From contig JAMKCF010000009.1 in the NCBI GenBank assembly GCA_023634235.1, positions 2,542,001 to 2,606,000 on the forward strand: a stretch of DNA of 64,000 nucleotides. The letters are read 5' to 3'. Numbering within the stretch: position 1 is the first letter of the stretch; each line of letters opens with the position of its first letter. The DNA is from Pisaster brevispinus (lineage: Eukaryota; Echinodermata; Asteroidea; Forcipulatida; Asteriidae). Below, one piece after another: positions 33,901 through 45,358 of the stretch. The notes beneath the pieces were generated by a model that saw only the letters and a list, made by a program, of their open reading frames with translations, was not told where the DNA came from and did not search any database. Made by a program: the position numbers and the translations under genes.

Positions 33901-34880
33901 GCGCTAGTAAGAATGATCAGCACGGGCCCAAAGCAAAATAATACGAGTATCGCTGCACGGGCTGCGTCCACTGATCTTTATAGAGATCAGTGGCCGCGTC
34001 CCTCTGGTTCTCTTAGAGAAAAATAATAGTGGGCGGGGCAGGAAACACCCACCAATTGTATCCCATGCTTTTGACTAGTCCCAATAATGTCCCACTATTG
34101 TCTTAGTTTTAGTGTCTTAGTTTTAGTGATACGTTGTTGAGATCCAACTTCTCCAGAGGTAAAACTTATTTCAAAGTCAACAGAAAAACACCAATGAACA
34201 TAAAAGCAGTACCAAGGAGACACGAATTAATTAATATGACCCTTATCTGCGATTACCGCCCTGTAGGCCCAATTACGAATACAAAATTCTACCTTCCCTG
34301 ATAAAAATGCCCCCCCCCCCCCTTCCCTGAGGAAAAAGGGCTGTGAAAAAACTTAGGAACATTAAGCGACTGTGAGGATGACCATGGAGAACCGGGAGGA
34401 CAATGTCAGCATAAATATTTCAGTATGACTTACTATTGACACATTATGACGAATTTAATCACTTTTAAATTAACTACTGCTATGGAGGTGCTACTACACT
34501 CCAAGCTACACCGTTGCAGTCAGTGGTAGCTTTTAACCGCTCAGAAGTTTTGTGCAAGGACGCCCTCAATCAATCAATCAACGATGTGTTGGCGATTATG
34601 ATGTCATCCGATTTATGTCAAGCATTCGACTCTTTTTATCGTGACTCGGTGCCTACAATTTCTTGAGTGACCAGACTGTTTTTGGTGTGTCATCGGCGTT
34701 GTACCCCCCCCCCCACACATATCGCGCAAATTGCATGGTTCAGCCATCACAGAGAGAGAGAGACACGCACACAGAGCCATAAAAAGGCGTGTATGGTGGA
34801 CGGTACATGCACACCTACGAAGAGTAATACAAATTGCCATAAGTTTGTCTTTTTTGGATGGTATAAACTCTCATTTCAAA

Positions 34881-37800
34881 ATGTTTTCTTGGCTCAACAA
34901 GGATGAGAATCGCCGAAAGCAGCCCCACACCTACAATTCGGTGGTCGAGGGGCTGCAGGAACTCTACAAAACGACGATATTTCCGTTGGAAGAACATTAC
35001 AAATTTCATGACTTCCACTCGCCGGCCATGGACGAAGCCGATTTCCTGGCAAAGCCGATGGTCCTTCTCGTCGGCCAGTACTCCACAGGAAAGACAACAT
35101 TTATCAGGTATTTACTCGAAAAAGATTTTCCTGGAATTCGTGTGGGTCCCGAGCCCACGACAGATAGATTTATGGCGATAGAGTACGGCGACAATGACTC
35201 TGTCATTCCAGGAAATGCTCTTGTTGTCGACCCCAAACGCCAATACCGAGCTCTTGGTAAATTTGGTAATGCTTTCCTGAATCGTTTCCAATGCTCGCTA
35301 ACACAGAGCCCGGTCCTCGAAAGTATCACAATTATCGACACACCAGGTATCCTATCTGGTGAGAAGCAGCGACTCGACCGCGGCTACAATTTTGTTGGCA
35401 TATTGGAGTGGTTTGCGGAACGAGCAGATCGGATCATCCTGCTCTTCGATGCCCACAAGTTGGACATCTCGGATGAGTTCCGCAGATGTATCGAGGCACT
35501 GAAGGGCAACGATGACAAGATCCGTATTGTCCTAAACAAGTCGGACATGGTCGACCATCAGCAGTTAATGAGGGTGTACGGAGCCCTTATGTGGTCCCTG
35601 GGGAAAGTCATCAACACGCCAGAGGTGTCCCGCGTTTACATCGGGTCCTTCTGGGATAAGCCTCTTCATTTTGACATGAATAGGAAACTCTTTGAAGCTG
35701 AAGAGTTGGATCTTTTCAAGGATATCCAGAGTCTGCCCAGAAATGCAGCTCTACGAAAGCTGAATGACCTCATCAAAAGGGCAAGACTAGCAAAGGTAAA
35801 CAATTATTAAATTGACTTGTATTTGATGACCAATATGTATAAAATTAACTGTAATATTTCATGACCAGACACTGATGTTTCTTTGAGAAGATGATGACTT
35901 AAGTTCATCTTTTGAATTTATTGTTTGTCGATGTTTACATTAATTTCACATGTTTAATGAAGATAATTTTTATTTTCTGGTATATCTGTGCTGTGTTCAT
36001 TTTATTGATGTGTTGATTTGCTTCAAAGTAAAATAATAATTGTGAATGGCGTGACTTACAAGTTACAGTATGTTTCAGAAGTGACGTCAAAGAGTTGGAT
36101 ATTCATGTTTACATTAATTTCACATGTTTAATGAAGATAATTTATATTTATTGGTATATCTGTGCTGTGTTCATTTTATTGATGTGTTGATTTGCTTCAA
36201 AGTAAAATAATAATTGTGAATGGCGTGGCTTGTGTTTCAGAAGTGACGTCAAAGAGTTGGATATTCATAACCCTACACACATGTACACTGCAGTCAGATA
36301 TTCTGGGTTATAATCTGTGTGGAATGACTTGTATTTATTATGTCATTGTCATAACTGGTGTAAAAGGTGACATTGACATTGGTGATTAATACATCATGTA
36401 CATACATGTATACTGTTTGTGTTAATGTGTGGTATGACTTGTATTGATGTGTATTTTTCCATTTCCTTTTATTTACAGTAGCTCTTTTGTAAAAAGGGGT
36501 AATGGCCATCACAGCTGCCTTTTTAAACAATACAACTTTTGATTTTTCTTTCCCTTGATTTTGTTTTTTACTATACAAGTACATGTACTACTACTGTGTC
36601 TCAGATTACCCCTTGCATAAAATGACGTCAGAGCTCAAACCTCGCCTCACTGAGGTCAAATGAAGACTTCCCACCAAAGGAAGACTTCCCACTAATTGGT
36701 TGATAAATGTATTGTGTGTGGCGCGTACACAAATGCGTGTTACTATTGTTTGACCCCAGCAGTGGCGGCATATGTGAGGGGTCTGTGTTACTATTATGTC
36801 ATGTATACAGTACATAAAAGGTGACATTGGCATTTACATGTATATTCAATATTCTTATTTTATCAGGTGGTTCATACATCTTGTATACTGTTTGTGTTAA
36901 TGTGTGGCATGACTTGTATTGATATATGTATTTTTCATTTAATTTTAGTTACATGTAGCTCTTTTGTAAGAAGGGACAAGTTAAAGGGAAACACCATTTT
37001 TAACATTTTGTCATTGACATTTTTTTCTTGAGAAAAGGTTCTTATGCCAAAATTGCAAAATGAGAAAGTTGTATTACAGAGTATGTATTCTCAGTTTGAC
37101 ATACTTTGTGAAGTGAAGTAGAAATTTGTTGTATTAGTTGAATTTTAATTCTCAAGGCCATGAAAGCTTTTTTCTTTACACTGTCCCTTTTGATATTTTC
37201 TTCCTGACACTTAGGTGCATGCTTACGTGATGAGTGTTCTGCGCCGGGATATGCCATCCATGTTTGGCAAAGAGTCCAAGAAGCAACAGTTGATCAACAA
37301 CCTGAATGATGTCTACCGTGAAGTGGAGCGCACCTACTCCATCTCCCCAGGTGACTTCCCCCCAATGAAGCGCATGCAGGAGGTCCTACAGGACATGGAC
37401 TTCACCAAGTTCCACCAACTCAAGCCCAAGATGCTCGAGAAGCTGGACTTGATGCTAGCGCGTGACATGACCCGACTCATGCAGATGGTACCCCAAGAGG
37501 AAGCCCAGCAGGCCAATGACAGCAGGCACATGCCGATCCGGGGAGGCGCCTTCGTTGGAAATGACAACCCATTCGGTGCTGGATCTGGTGAAGGTGCCGA
37601 CTATGGCAAAGGAGAAATCAGTGAGTGGGTCATCGCGGAGAAGAAGCACATTTACGATGCCCTCTTTGAGACACTGGCCCCCATTGATGGTAAGGTATCA
37701 GGTAAACGTGCCAAAGAGCAGATGGTCAAGTCCAAGCTGCCTAATACAGTCCTCGGTCGCATCTGGAAGCTATCTGACGTGGACCGTGACGGGATGTTGG

Positions 37801-37937
37801 ATTCTGATGAGTTTGCAGTTGCTCAGCACCTTATCAGCATCAAGCTGGATGGGTTTGACATCCCTGAAGCTCTCCCAAGACATCTTGTCCCTCCTTCCAA
37901 ACGCCCCTTTGCTGCTGAAAGCTCCTTTCTTAAATAA
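34881..37937 (+). CDS. EH domain-containing (EHD) membrane-remodelling ATPase
   Basis: This is a dynamin-like EHD protein, which binds ATP, oligomerises on membrane tubules and works in endocytic recycling. Two coding exons, 34881-35795 and 37215-37937, join in phase 0 to give 545 aa (vertebrate EHDs are about 534-543). Visible in order: N-terminal FSWLNKDE (vertebrate EHD1 begins with a similar FSWVSKDA); P-loop GQYSTGKTT at 65-73; PEPTTDRF switch region 91-98; DTPGILSGEKQ 153-163; NKSD 219-222; helical region with FGKESKK and ISPGDFP; linker with NPF at 423-425; C-terminal EH domain about 450-536 with EF-hand loop DVDRDGMLDSDE and HLVPPSKR. ATG 34881 was chosen because it matches the family N-terminus; the frame is open 150 bases further upstream but that part is not family-like. 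Invertebrates often have one EHD gene, so I do not assign EHD1, 3 or 4. Confidence 0.95.
35933..36269. repeat. Tandem duplication in EHD intron, period 174 bp
   Basis: GTTTACATTAATTTCACATG at 35933 recurs at 36107. Both copies run through the same order of words (TATATCTGTGCTGTGTTC, AATAATAATTGTGAATGGCG, GTGACGTCAAAGAGTTGG). The second copy lacks about 11 bp. Divergence is low, so the duplication is recent. Confidence 0.85.
36350..36985. repeat. Dispersed duplication inside EHD intron
   Basis: ATACTGTTTGTGTTAATGTG is followed by GGTATGACTTGTATTGAT and TAGCTCTTTTGTAA at 36409-36493. The same series recurs at 36885-36970 (with GGCATGACTTG). Both are preceded by AAAAGGTGACATTG at different spacings. 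It appears to be an older local duplication about 475 bp apart. Confidence 0.55.
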
Positions 37938-38966
37938 TCCACCCAAGGTATAGTGCAAGAATCAAGCGCGCTTTTCTTTTTTCACAAATCGGTGTGTGTC
38001 GTTGATAAAAAAGAATGATTAAATATTGAGCTGGAGTGAAAAATTGCAGCGTTTGGGAAATACCAATATTTGAATGAAGACCAAAGCAATACTGATAGAT
38101 GATTACACATTGTACAGTATTGATGTATGTTGGCAAATTTTCCTGTGAACATGGTGAATGATGTATTTTGAACAAGAAAATAGTTAAAAAAAAGAAAAAA
38201 CGATTGCATTGTGACCGTAGTAGATTTGTGAGAGGTGGACAAGTTGTCATTAACAACAGCCACTTCATTTAAATCTTCAAGCAACCAATGTTGTGCTTTG
38301 TCTTTAAAAGCAAAATGATCGAGCACAGTAAGCAATTAAGTGTTTTGTAAAATGCAACCAAACAGTTTGTAAAAGACTGTATTTGCCATTATAAAAATGA
38401 AAAATACTGTGATACAAAATCCATGCACGGTACAAGTATTTTGTACTAAATGATCAAACTGTGCATATTTGTGTCGCAACTTTGGTTGTTGTTTTTTTTT
38501 TTAATGCAAGTTTGCCCCCCAAAAAGGCTAAAAGCCACTCCCGTTACATGTAGTATTATAAAGGGGGCTACAAAAGGAAATATTTAACATAAAAATAATA
38601 ATTGTTGCGTACATGTTTATTAAGCTTATTTGTTTTTGCACCACAAATATAATTTAATACATGTACATGTGTACACACATGTTTGTAAATGTACACATTG
38701 AGTTACCATGGTGAAAAAAAAGCCCCCAAAAAGATTTTGACTTTGCAATGTTGTTTTGCATTATAATCGTACTTGAAGACCTACATGCATATGACATGTA
38801 TGATGTAACAAACTTAAGCAAGGTCTTCAATGAATCCAAAAAGAAGACCTATCATTGGCTCAGAGAAGTGTGTGACGTGTGCACACTTGCATGTTTCCAG
38901 TGTTTGACCTCAGCAATGGTAGGTCATCCTACCATGTAGGGATCTGTTGAATAAGAGTCTCCGAAT

Positions 38967-39137
38967 AGACCTTATGCACATGACGTCATTTCAGTAGGGC
39001 GCCCTCGCCTAGAGGTCAAAAGTAGGTTGTTCATTGGCCAATCCTGTGCGCTGCGCATACAAACCTGTGCGTTTCGATTGTTTCGTCACCGTTTTACCTC
39101 TAAGATGGCGGCTGGATGACGTCAGTGCATAAGGTCT
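38967..39137. mobile_element. MITE, AGACCTTATGCA family, best preserved copy B
   Basis: Perfect 12-bp terminal inverted repeats AGACCTTATGCA (38967-38978) and TGCATAAGGTCT (39126-39137) enclose 171 bp. It contains ATGACGTCA near both ends and the words GGGCGCCCTCG and AAGATGGCGGCTGGATGACG. Copies A (10065) and C (27938) share the layout. It is non-coding. Confidence 0.85.
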
Positions 39138-41924
39138 TTTCTCACAACCCCCTCCTCCGTACTCTTTTTCGTAGGAAGTATGAACTGGGCTTTAGACATG
39201 TTAGACATGGAGATTGTACATTGTACATGTCTACAACAAAATATATTGAATCCATTTTAATTTATTGTATTGTACCCAGCAATGCCCAGCCGGCCAGCCC
39301 TAATGCTGACATGGCCGAGTGTGGTTTGTTGGTTGTGTGTTACTGAATCAATCAAACTCAAGTAACATGTACAACCAGCCCGATCAGGAGAAGAATTTTG
39401 AAGGATCTGTAAAGATACTGTCGTCCACATGTTCTTTACTTCTTTGTATGTATATCGTTGTGCAACTTGTGCCAGTGCAACAAGGTCATAAAACGCCTAA
39501 ATTAGCGACTGTTAGCATTAACATGAAATGCGAGTTTTAAAGTTTCAAAAGGTAATATCTTGCTTAAAATGACCCCGATATTGTACGATTACGTATTGTA
39601 CAATTTACATAGTAAGATTACCTATGGTTGGTGCTCTGTAGGTCTACATGTACATGGTGTCAACAAAAATCATGCGTGCATACGATGATATGACAAATAC
39701 TTGTGCTTGTCTGACTAAAGTAAAACATTGTTCGCAATATTACTGCCTACCCCACCCACTTTTCAACTGTTAAAATTTCTTATTCTTTGTAGTATTTTAT
39801 TTCTGGAAAAGGAAAGTATGCTATTTAGGTTTGTATGTTAATTATCAAAACTGGTACAATGTAGTTTGTCAGTTTGTGTTAGGTTTCAAAAGTACTATTT
39901 CTACTCTATAAAATAAATACCATGTAAATAATCTTTGTTTAATTAAAACTATATGTTGTAATCTGGATTTACATGTACATGTACATGTATCATTTAACAT
40001 CTGCTGTAGTTACACCTCAGTTGATTGGACAGATTCTCTTGAGTTTTGTTGTTGCAATTTTGAGCATTTCAAATGCACAAACATGTTTTGCGTGGCTGTA
40101 CTGGTCATGAAGTCAAGCTTGTTTATCACAAAATTCAAAACTATATCTCATTATTGTTTGCTCCTTATAAAGTTATAATATAGGCCTATATGTAGCTCTT
40201 AAATTTATAAAATTATGAACACTGTGTTGTTTTCTATGAATACATACTCTGTACACTGTGTGTTTATTAAATTCTCTTTATGATGTTTTTTTTGGTGGTC
40301 ATGTTTGTAGGGAAAATAAATGCATGAATTTTGCCTGTAATATTATAATGTCAGGATATAATTTTGGGGGTGAAGTATAAACTAAATAATTGTTTCCATT
40401 TCTTAAAAATGTTGAATCTAATCCGTACACCTGAAAGTTCAGTTTTTAAAGTTTTGACTTAATCCAAAGTATACATTGTATTTTACAACTTTGTATCCAG
40501 TGTTTAGTTCATTCTTATGCAGCAGTGATTTCCCAGTACATCTATACAGGTTGTCCCATGCAGTAGACCAATCCATTAAAGACATGCCCACTGCCAAACT
40601 GGCAAGCAATGAATGCTCACGTGGACGGGATGGACATGCGCGTCACGGAAGATAATAGAGCGCTAAAGGCACAAGATGGATAGCTGGAGCTCTATCTATT
40701 GTTGGAACATGAAATTTAATGATATGCATGAGTGCCATTTCAGCAAACAAATGTTTTGTTATGTTATTGATAGCAATTGGTCATTGTTTGCACTGATCTA
40801 TTGTTGCGTAAAAAAAGTTGCTTGCTGAAATGGCGTCCAGTGAAAATTTGACGTTTCAGCCAGAGTTCAGCCATCTCCAGCACTCTATAATCTTTGCTTA
40901 GCACACCTTGTCAAACCCAAAATGTACCATGCACCTGTCCCTTGGGATCTTAATGTTCAGACTGTGTTAGGGAGCCATACATACATGTACACTGTATGTG
41001 TGTATCACGTGTGGTTATGATTTGTCAATTCATAAGGGGGTGGGTCCTTTCTCTATGATTGGATCGATCTACAACGTACATGGATCGAAGTACAACTTTA
41101 TATACTATGGCATGAAACGCTAGTTTCATGTACATGTACCATGTACATGGCATGAAGTAGTTACATACATGTACACATACATTCTGTGGGTGAAAAAGAA
41201 GCGCCTCTCAATGCTCACCTTCTTTCCCACTGTTTTTTTTTCTTTCTAGTTTCGAACTGTTAAGAGAAAGTGTCGTAGTGTTTATGCAAAGCTAAGTATC
41301 AAGGGATACCTGATGAGTCAAGGGCCATTGATCACAAAAAAGTCCTTGGTGTCAATGGGTAGACAATCCTGTGTAATTGTTTGAAGTATTTTCTAGACTA
41401 CATGTAACTATTATTAACAATAAGCAGGAATGCAAATTAAATGCTATAAAATAAAAAACATAGTACTACCTTAATTGAAATGTAATCGTTGAGCCCTTGA
41501 ATGTAGTATTTGACCCGTTCTATCTCAAATGGAGATGCATTGAAATTCAAAAACATTATTTGCTGGTAATTTTCCCAATGGGTACTTAACAGGTTGCTGT
41601 CTGGTCATGCTTTCATTTTCCAATTTGTTCCCCTCACATGTACAAACTTGTATACAGGGTCCCTAAAAGTCACCAGGACCCAATTTAAAAAAGTAACTTC
41701 TGCTTACCAGAATAAGGTAAACAGCCAAAGATACATGTACCATGTCATATTTAACAACCTGTGACTGGTAAACTGCTTATTTTTGTTTTGCAGAAAAAAG
41801 TACTGATTTGAGCTCTATGAAATTGAGCCTAGAAGTTGAAACATGTGATACTTGCACTGTTGAGAAGGCATATTAGGTACATGTACATCTACCCTTGGCT
41901 AGTATTGGCTTCATTACCTTGAGC

Positions 41925-42425
41925 TTGAGCCACAAGTGGGTCTGATGCTTTGAGCCACAAGTGGGTCAAATATCTTGAGCCACAAGTGTGTCAAATATCT
42001 TGAGCCCCAAGTGGGTCAAATACCTTCGGCCACAAGTTAGATGGACCAACATCTTGAACCACAAGTGGTTAAAATACAATGAGCCACAAGTGAGTCCAGT
42101 GTGTTGAGCGACAAGTGTGTCAAACGAGAGCCACAAGTGGGTCAAACGAGAGCCACAAGCGGGTCCAGTATGTTCAGCAACAAGTGGGTCAAATACCTTA
42201 GGCCACAAGTTAGTGGGTCCAACATCTTGAGCCACAAGTGGTTAAAATACTCTGAGCCACAAGTGAGTCCAGTGCGTTGAGCCACAAGTGGGTCAAATAT
42301 ATCTTGAGCCACAAGTGAGTCCAGTATGTTCAGCAATAAGTGGGTCAAATACCTTGAGCGGCAAGTGGGTCCAATATGTTGAGCAACAAGTGGGTCCAAT
42401 ATGTTGAGCAACAAGTGGGTCAAAG
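41925..42425. repeat. Minisatellite, unit about 24-25 bp (GAGCCACAAGTGGGTC)
   Basis: About 20 imperfect units of CTTGAGCCACAAGTGGGTC plus a short variable spacer (AAATAC, CAGTATG) are arranged in tandem, with some units shortened. Open frames over it are simple translations of the repeat. Confidence 0.85.
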
Positions 42426-44271
42426 ATAAGATGTCAATGCATTGATCTGGGAAAACAGTCTGGCAGGCCGGTCCAGCTCACTGCTCCTACTGGCTTGTCT
42501 CTGAACAAGTTAAGGCCAATCTTATTTCTTGGGTCACATGAATAAACTGTATATGACTGTTTTAAAATCTCTTACTTGCATATTAGAAACTTCAGTAAAT
42601 GTTGATTTACATGACTTTCGTTTGGATGAACAAGTCAAACTGTACATAACCTGACTACATAGCGCTGAAACATACTCAAGGTATTATACAGGATTGGTAG
42701 AGCTGACAAAATAGTTGTAGATTGTTCATGTTTTGTGTGATCAACAATGAAGTAAACCTGTGAACATTTGTGCTTTATTCGTTGTGTGAGTCGGGATAAA
42801 GTAGTAAAAAAAAAAAAAACATGCACAATTTTCAGCATGTAAACATATTGTCCTTAATTTTGGTTGCAACAGCTGAAATCAGCTGTTGCTTTTTTTTTAG
42901 GTTTTCAAATATAAAAAAAAAAAAACAACTTTGTATAAAACCACAAGGTTTAGGATTTCGGATACAGTTTTCTTGAGTATGATTTTATTTCAGAGGGAAA
43001 CATTTCACAGAACAAAATAGTTCTAGTATGAACTTCATGATCAGTAGGCTTTCAGACTATAACTAAACAAGTATGTTTTTTATCCTTACTAATTCTGTAT
43101 GTGTAATACCTTTGAGTGCATTTTATATGGACTAAATATTTATGGGTGCTAGTCAGGTGCAAGGAGTCACTTTTTTGTTTTGTTTCTTTGTATGTGAAAC
43201 TAATAAGATTTTGTTTGAAAAGGAGGCCTTGATTTCTAAATGATTACCCAAGGCATTGTCAGTTTCATTATTGCGAAAGTAAGAAACCCTGTAAAGAAAA
43301 CAAGTTCATAAGTATGGAAGCCAGCAATGTTGGAGGAAGGAATTGTATTGAAGATATCATTGATGAACGAAAATGACCAAAATGGAACATTGTACATTGT
43401 TCGCTGGTTTATTAAAGTGCAAATGTATCACATGTATTGTTGAAAGTTTAGCGGATTTACTACCCCAAACATTGAGGCAGCTACGTGTATGTGTAGTTGT
43501 AGTATGATTTAAAAACAAAATGATAATCACAATAAACGACTGAGCAGTCACTACTGTGAATTGTAGCCGGTATATCTTTTGGTCTGATATGAAAGTTTAG
43601 ATTCCAAAATGCATTCATCCTGCATTTATCCATTCTAACCCCCTCTCCCAAACCCACATTTTTTTCGTAGGGAAATGGACCCCCAATTGTACTTTCATTC
43701 TATTTATAGCTAGTTAAAATGTGCAACAGACCGAGCAAGAACCTAGCTGGAAACAAATTACCTATTTAAAAAAATAATAAATTGTGCTTTTGGGACCTAC
43801 AGTTTATGTGTGTGTGTTCGGGTGTGTAGCTAGAGAAGAGGGTAAAGGAACTGTACATAATGGACAGTGGGTGTAAATGTAACAGACCAATGTTTTGCAC
43901 ATATGTGCATTTCTACGTCACTGCTTAAATTAAACACAGGTCCATGTGAAGTCTTCAGGTGAAGTGTTTGTCCATTAAAAGTGGACTGCGGCTGCAATGC
44001 TAATCCAATAATAGGATACTGCTGGTTAGGAATATAGTTTTTATCACAAGGTCATTCACTTTATGTCAATATTTAGATATGAGGGCTGTTGTAGCATGGA
44101 GGAAGGGAAGGTTGCAAACTGCTCATGATGTGCATGAGCTGTGCCCATTTATTTTTTTGCACTGAGGAAGGGCTGACCTCCCCTCTCCCCACATGAACTA
44201 GACTTGTGGACAAGTCGTTAAATGTTTGTCACGGTAACGACTGCCTCGTGACTACATGTACATGTACACTT

Positions 44272-44356
44272 CTCTCGCGAGACTGCTGGCTCCCGACTAA
44301 ATTTGGGCAGTTTTCGCGAGAGCAGAAGTCCCACAGGAGCAGCAGTCTCGCGAGAG
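44272..44356. repeat. CpG-dense hairpin with TCTCGCGAGA palindromes
   Basis: CTCTCGCGAGACTGCTG (44272-44288) and its exact reverse complement (44340-44356) form a hairpin, extended by CTCC/GGAG with one unpaired base. Each arm contains the palindrome TCTCGCGAGA and the loop holds TTTCGCGAGA. The word TCTCGCGAGA is a known promoter element in animals; whether this copy acts as one or is a transposon remnant is open. Confidence 0.7.
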
Positions 44357-45059
44357 TATAGTCATGTGAGAGCCGCTATTGCCCAACAAACGTTTACTCA
44401 TGAACATGTCATTGTGAAAGAACGATTTCCCACACATGCAACCAAATAAACATGTTAACCCCAACCGTGTACATATATAAAGTGCACTTGGCATGTGGTA
44501 CATTGTATATGAAAAAATGGTACAATATCCTCCCCCCACCCACTACCCCTCTCTCCCCCCCAAAAAAAGTATATATATATATAAAAATAATAAAATAAAA
44601 TATAAAATAAAATCCATGTTCATCTTGCTATATGATATAATGTATCATACATGTAGATAGGTAAAATAGATTAGTACACCTTTCTACCCATAATGCTGGG
44701 ATGAATATATTTTTACTATGCCATGCACGTGGCCTACAATGTCATGTAAGATATACTCATCAATTCATCGGTTTAGAGCCTACATGTATGTGAACCATGG
44801 AAGAGGTCATCCATGGAGGGTTTTTCTTTTAATGCACGTGTATTGTATGACAGTAAAGGGCCCCGCCCTGACCAAAGGCTGTGATCTGTCAACTGATACC
44901 GTTTTGCACATAATTTATATACGTTCATGGAATACTTGTTCAAACTTCCTGGTTTAGGTTATTGTTCAACCTGTATCCTGGTAGGCCTGTTACACTTACA
45001 TGTACATAGGATCGATACCCAGGCTTGGTATTCATCACAAAGGTCATGGCCCCTTTTCC

Positions 45060-45358
45060 CTTGATCTTGGCCCTTGTCGCTCTGGTCTTGGCCTCTGTTG
45101 CTCTAGTCTTAGCCTATATTTCTCCAGTCTTGGCCTCTGTCTTTGCTTCCGTTGCTCTGGTCTTGACCTCTGTTGCTCTGGTCTTGGCCTCTGTTGCCCT
45201 AGTCTTGGCCTATATTTCCCCAGTCTTGGCCTCTGTCTTTGCCTCCGTTAACCTGGTCTTGACCTCTGTTGCTCTGGTCTTGACCTCTGTTGCTCTGGTC
45301 TTAGCCTATATTTCCCTAGTCTTGGCCTCTGTTGCCCTAGTCTCACCTCTATAGCCCT
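45060..45358. repeat. Minisatellite, unit 21 bp (GTTGCTCTGGTCTTGACCTC)
   Basis: About 14 imperfect 21-bp units of GTTGCTCTGGTCTTGACCTC plus T, with a higher-order block containing TATATTTCCCCAG. Because 21 is a multiple of 3, two frames stay open and give heptad-like ALVLASV repeats; I do not regard these as genes. Confidence 0.85.

Larger units (their letters stand above)
27735..34880. other. PPP1R14 3' UTR and intergenic region up to EHD
   Basis: No further coding exon was recognised in 7.1 kb. It contains a decayed MITE (27938-28070), a decayed tRNA-like SINE head (28317-28440), two antisense SINE copies and low-complexity tracts (T/G near 28820-28840, TG near 28846-28858, CTTT near 32152-32180). 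AATAAA hexamers occur late (32039, 32535), so the 3' UTR end is unclear. Confidence 0.4.

Noticed and set aside
33893..34571. Element bounded by GATTGAGGGCG and CGCCCTCAATC
   Set aside because: Only 11 bp match and the right one lies in a (CAAT)n run; no other copy in the window supports an element.
34731..34880. N-terminal extension of EHD
   Set aside because: The frame is open but the family begins at the FSW motif encoded from 34881, and the upstream part contains simple repeats.
45000..45354. Coding frames with LVLASV/GLGLC repeats
   Set aside because: They are translations of a 21-bp minisatellite whose period keeps frames open.
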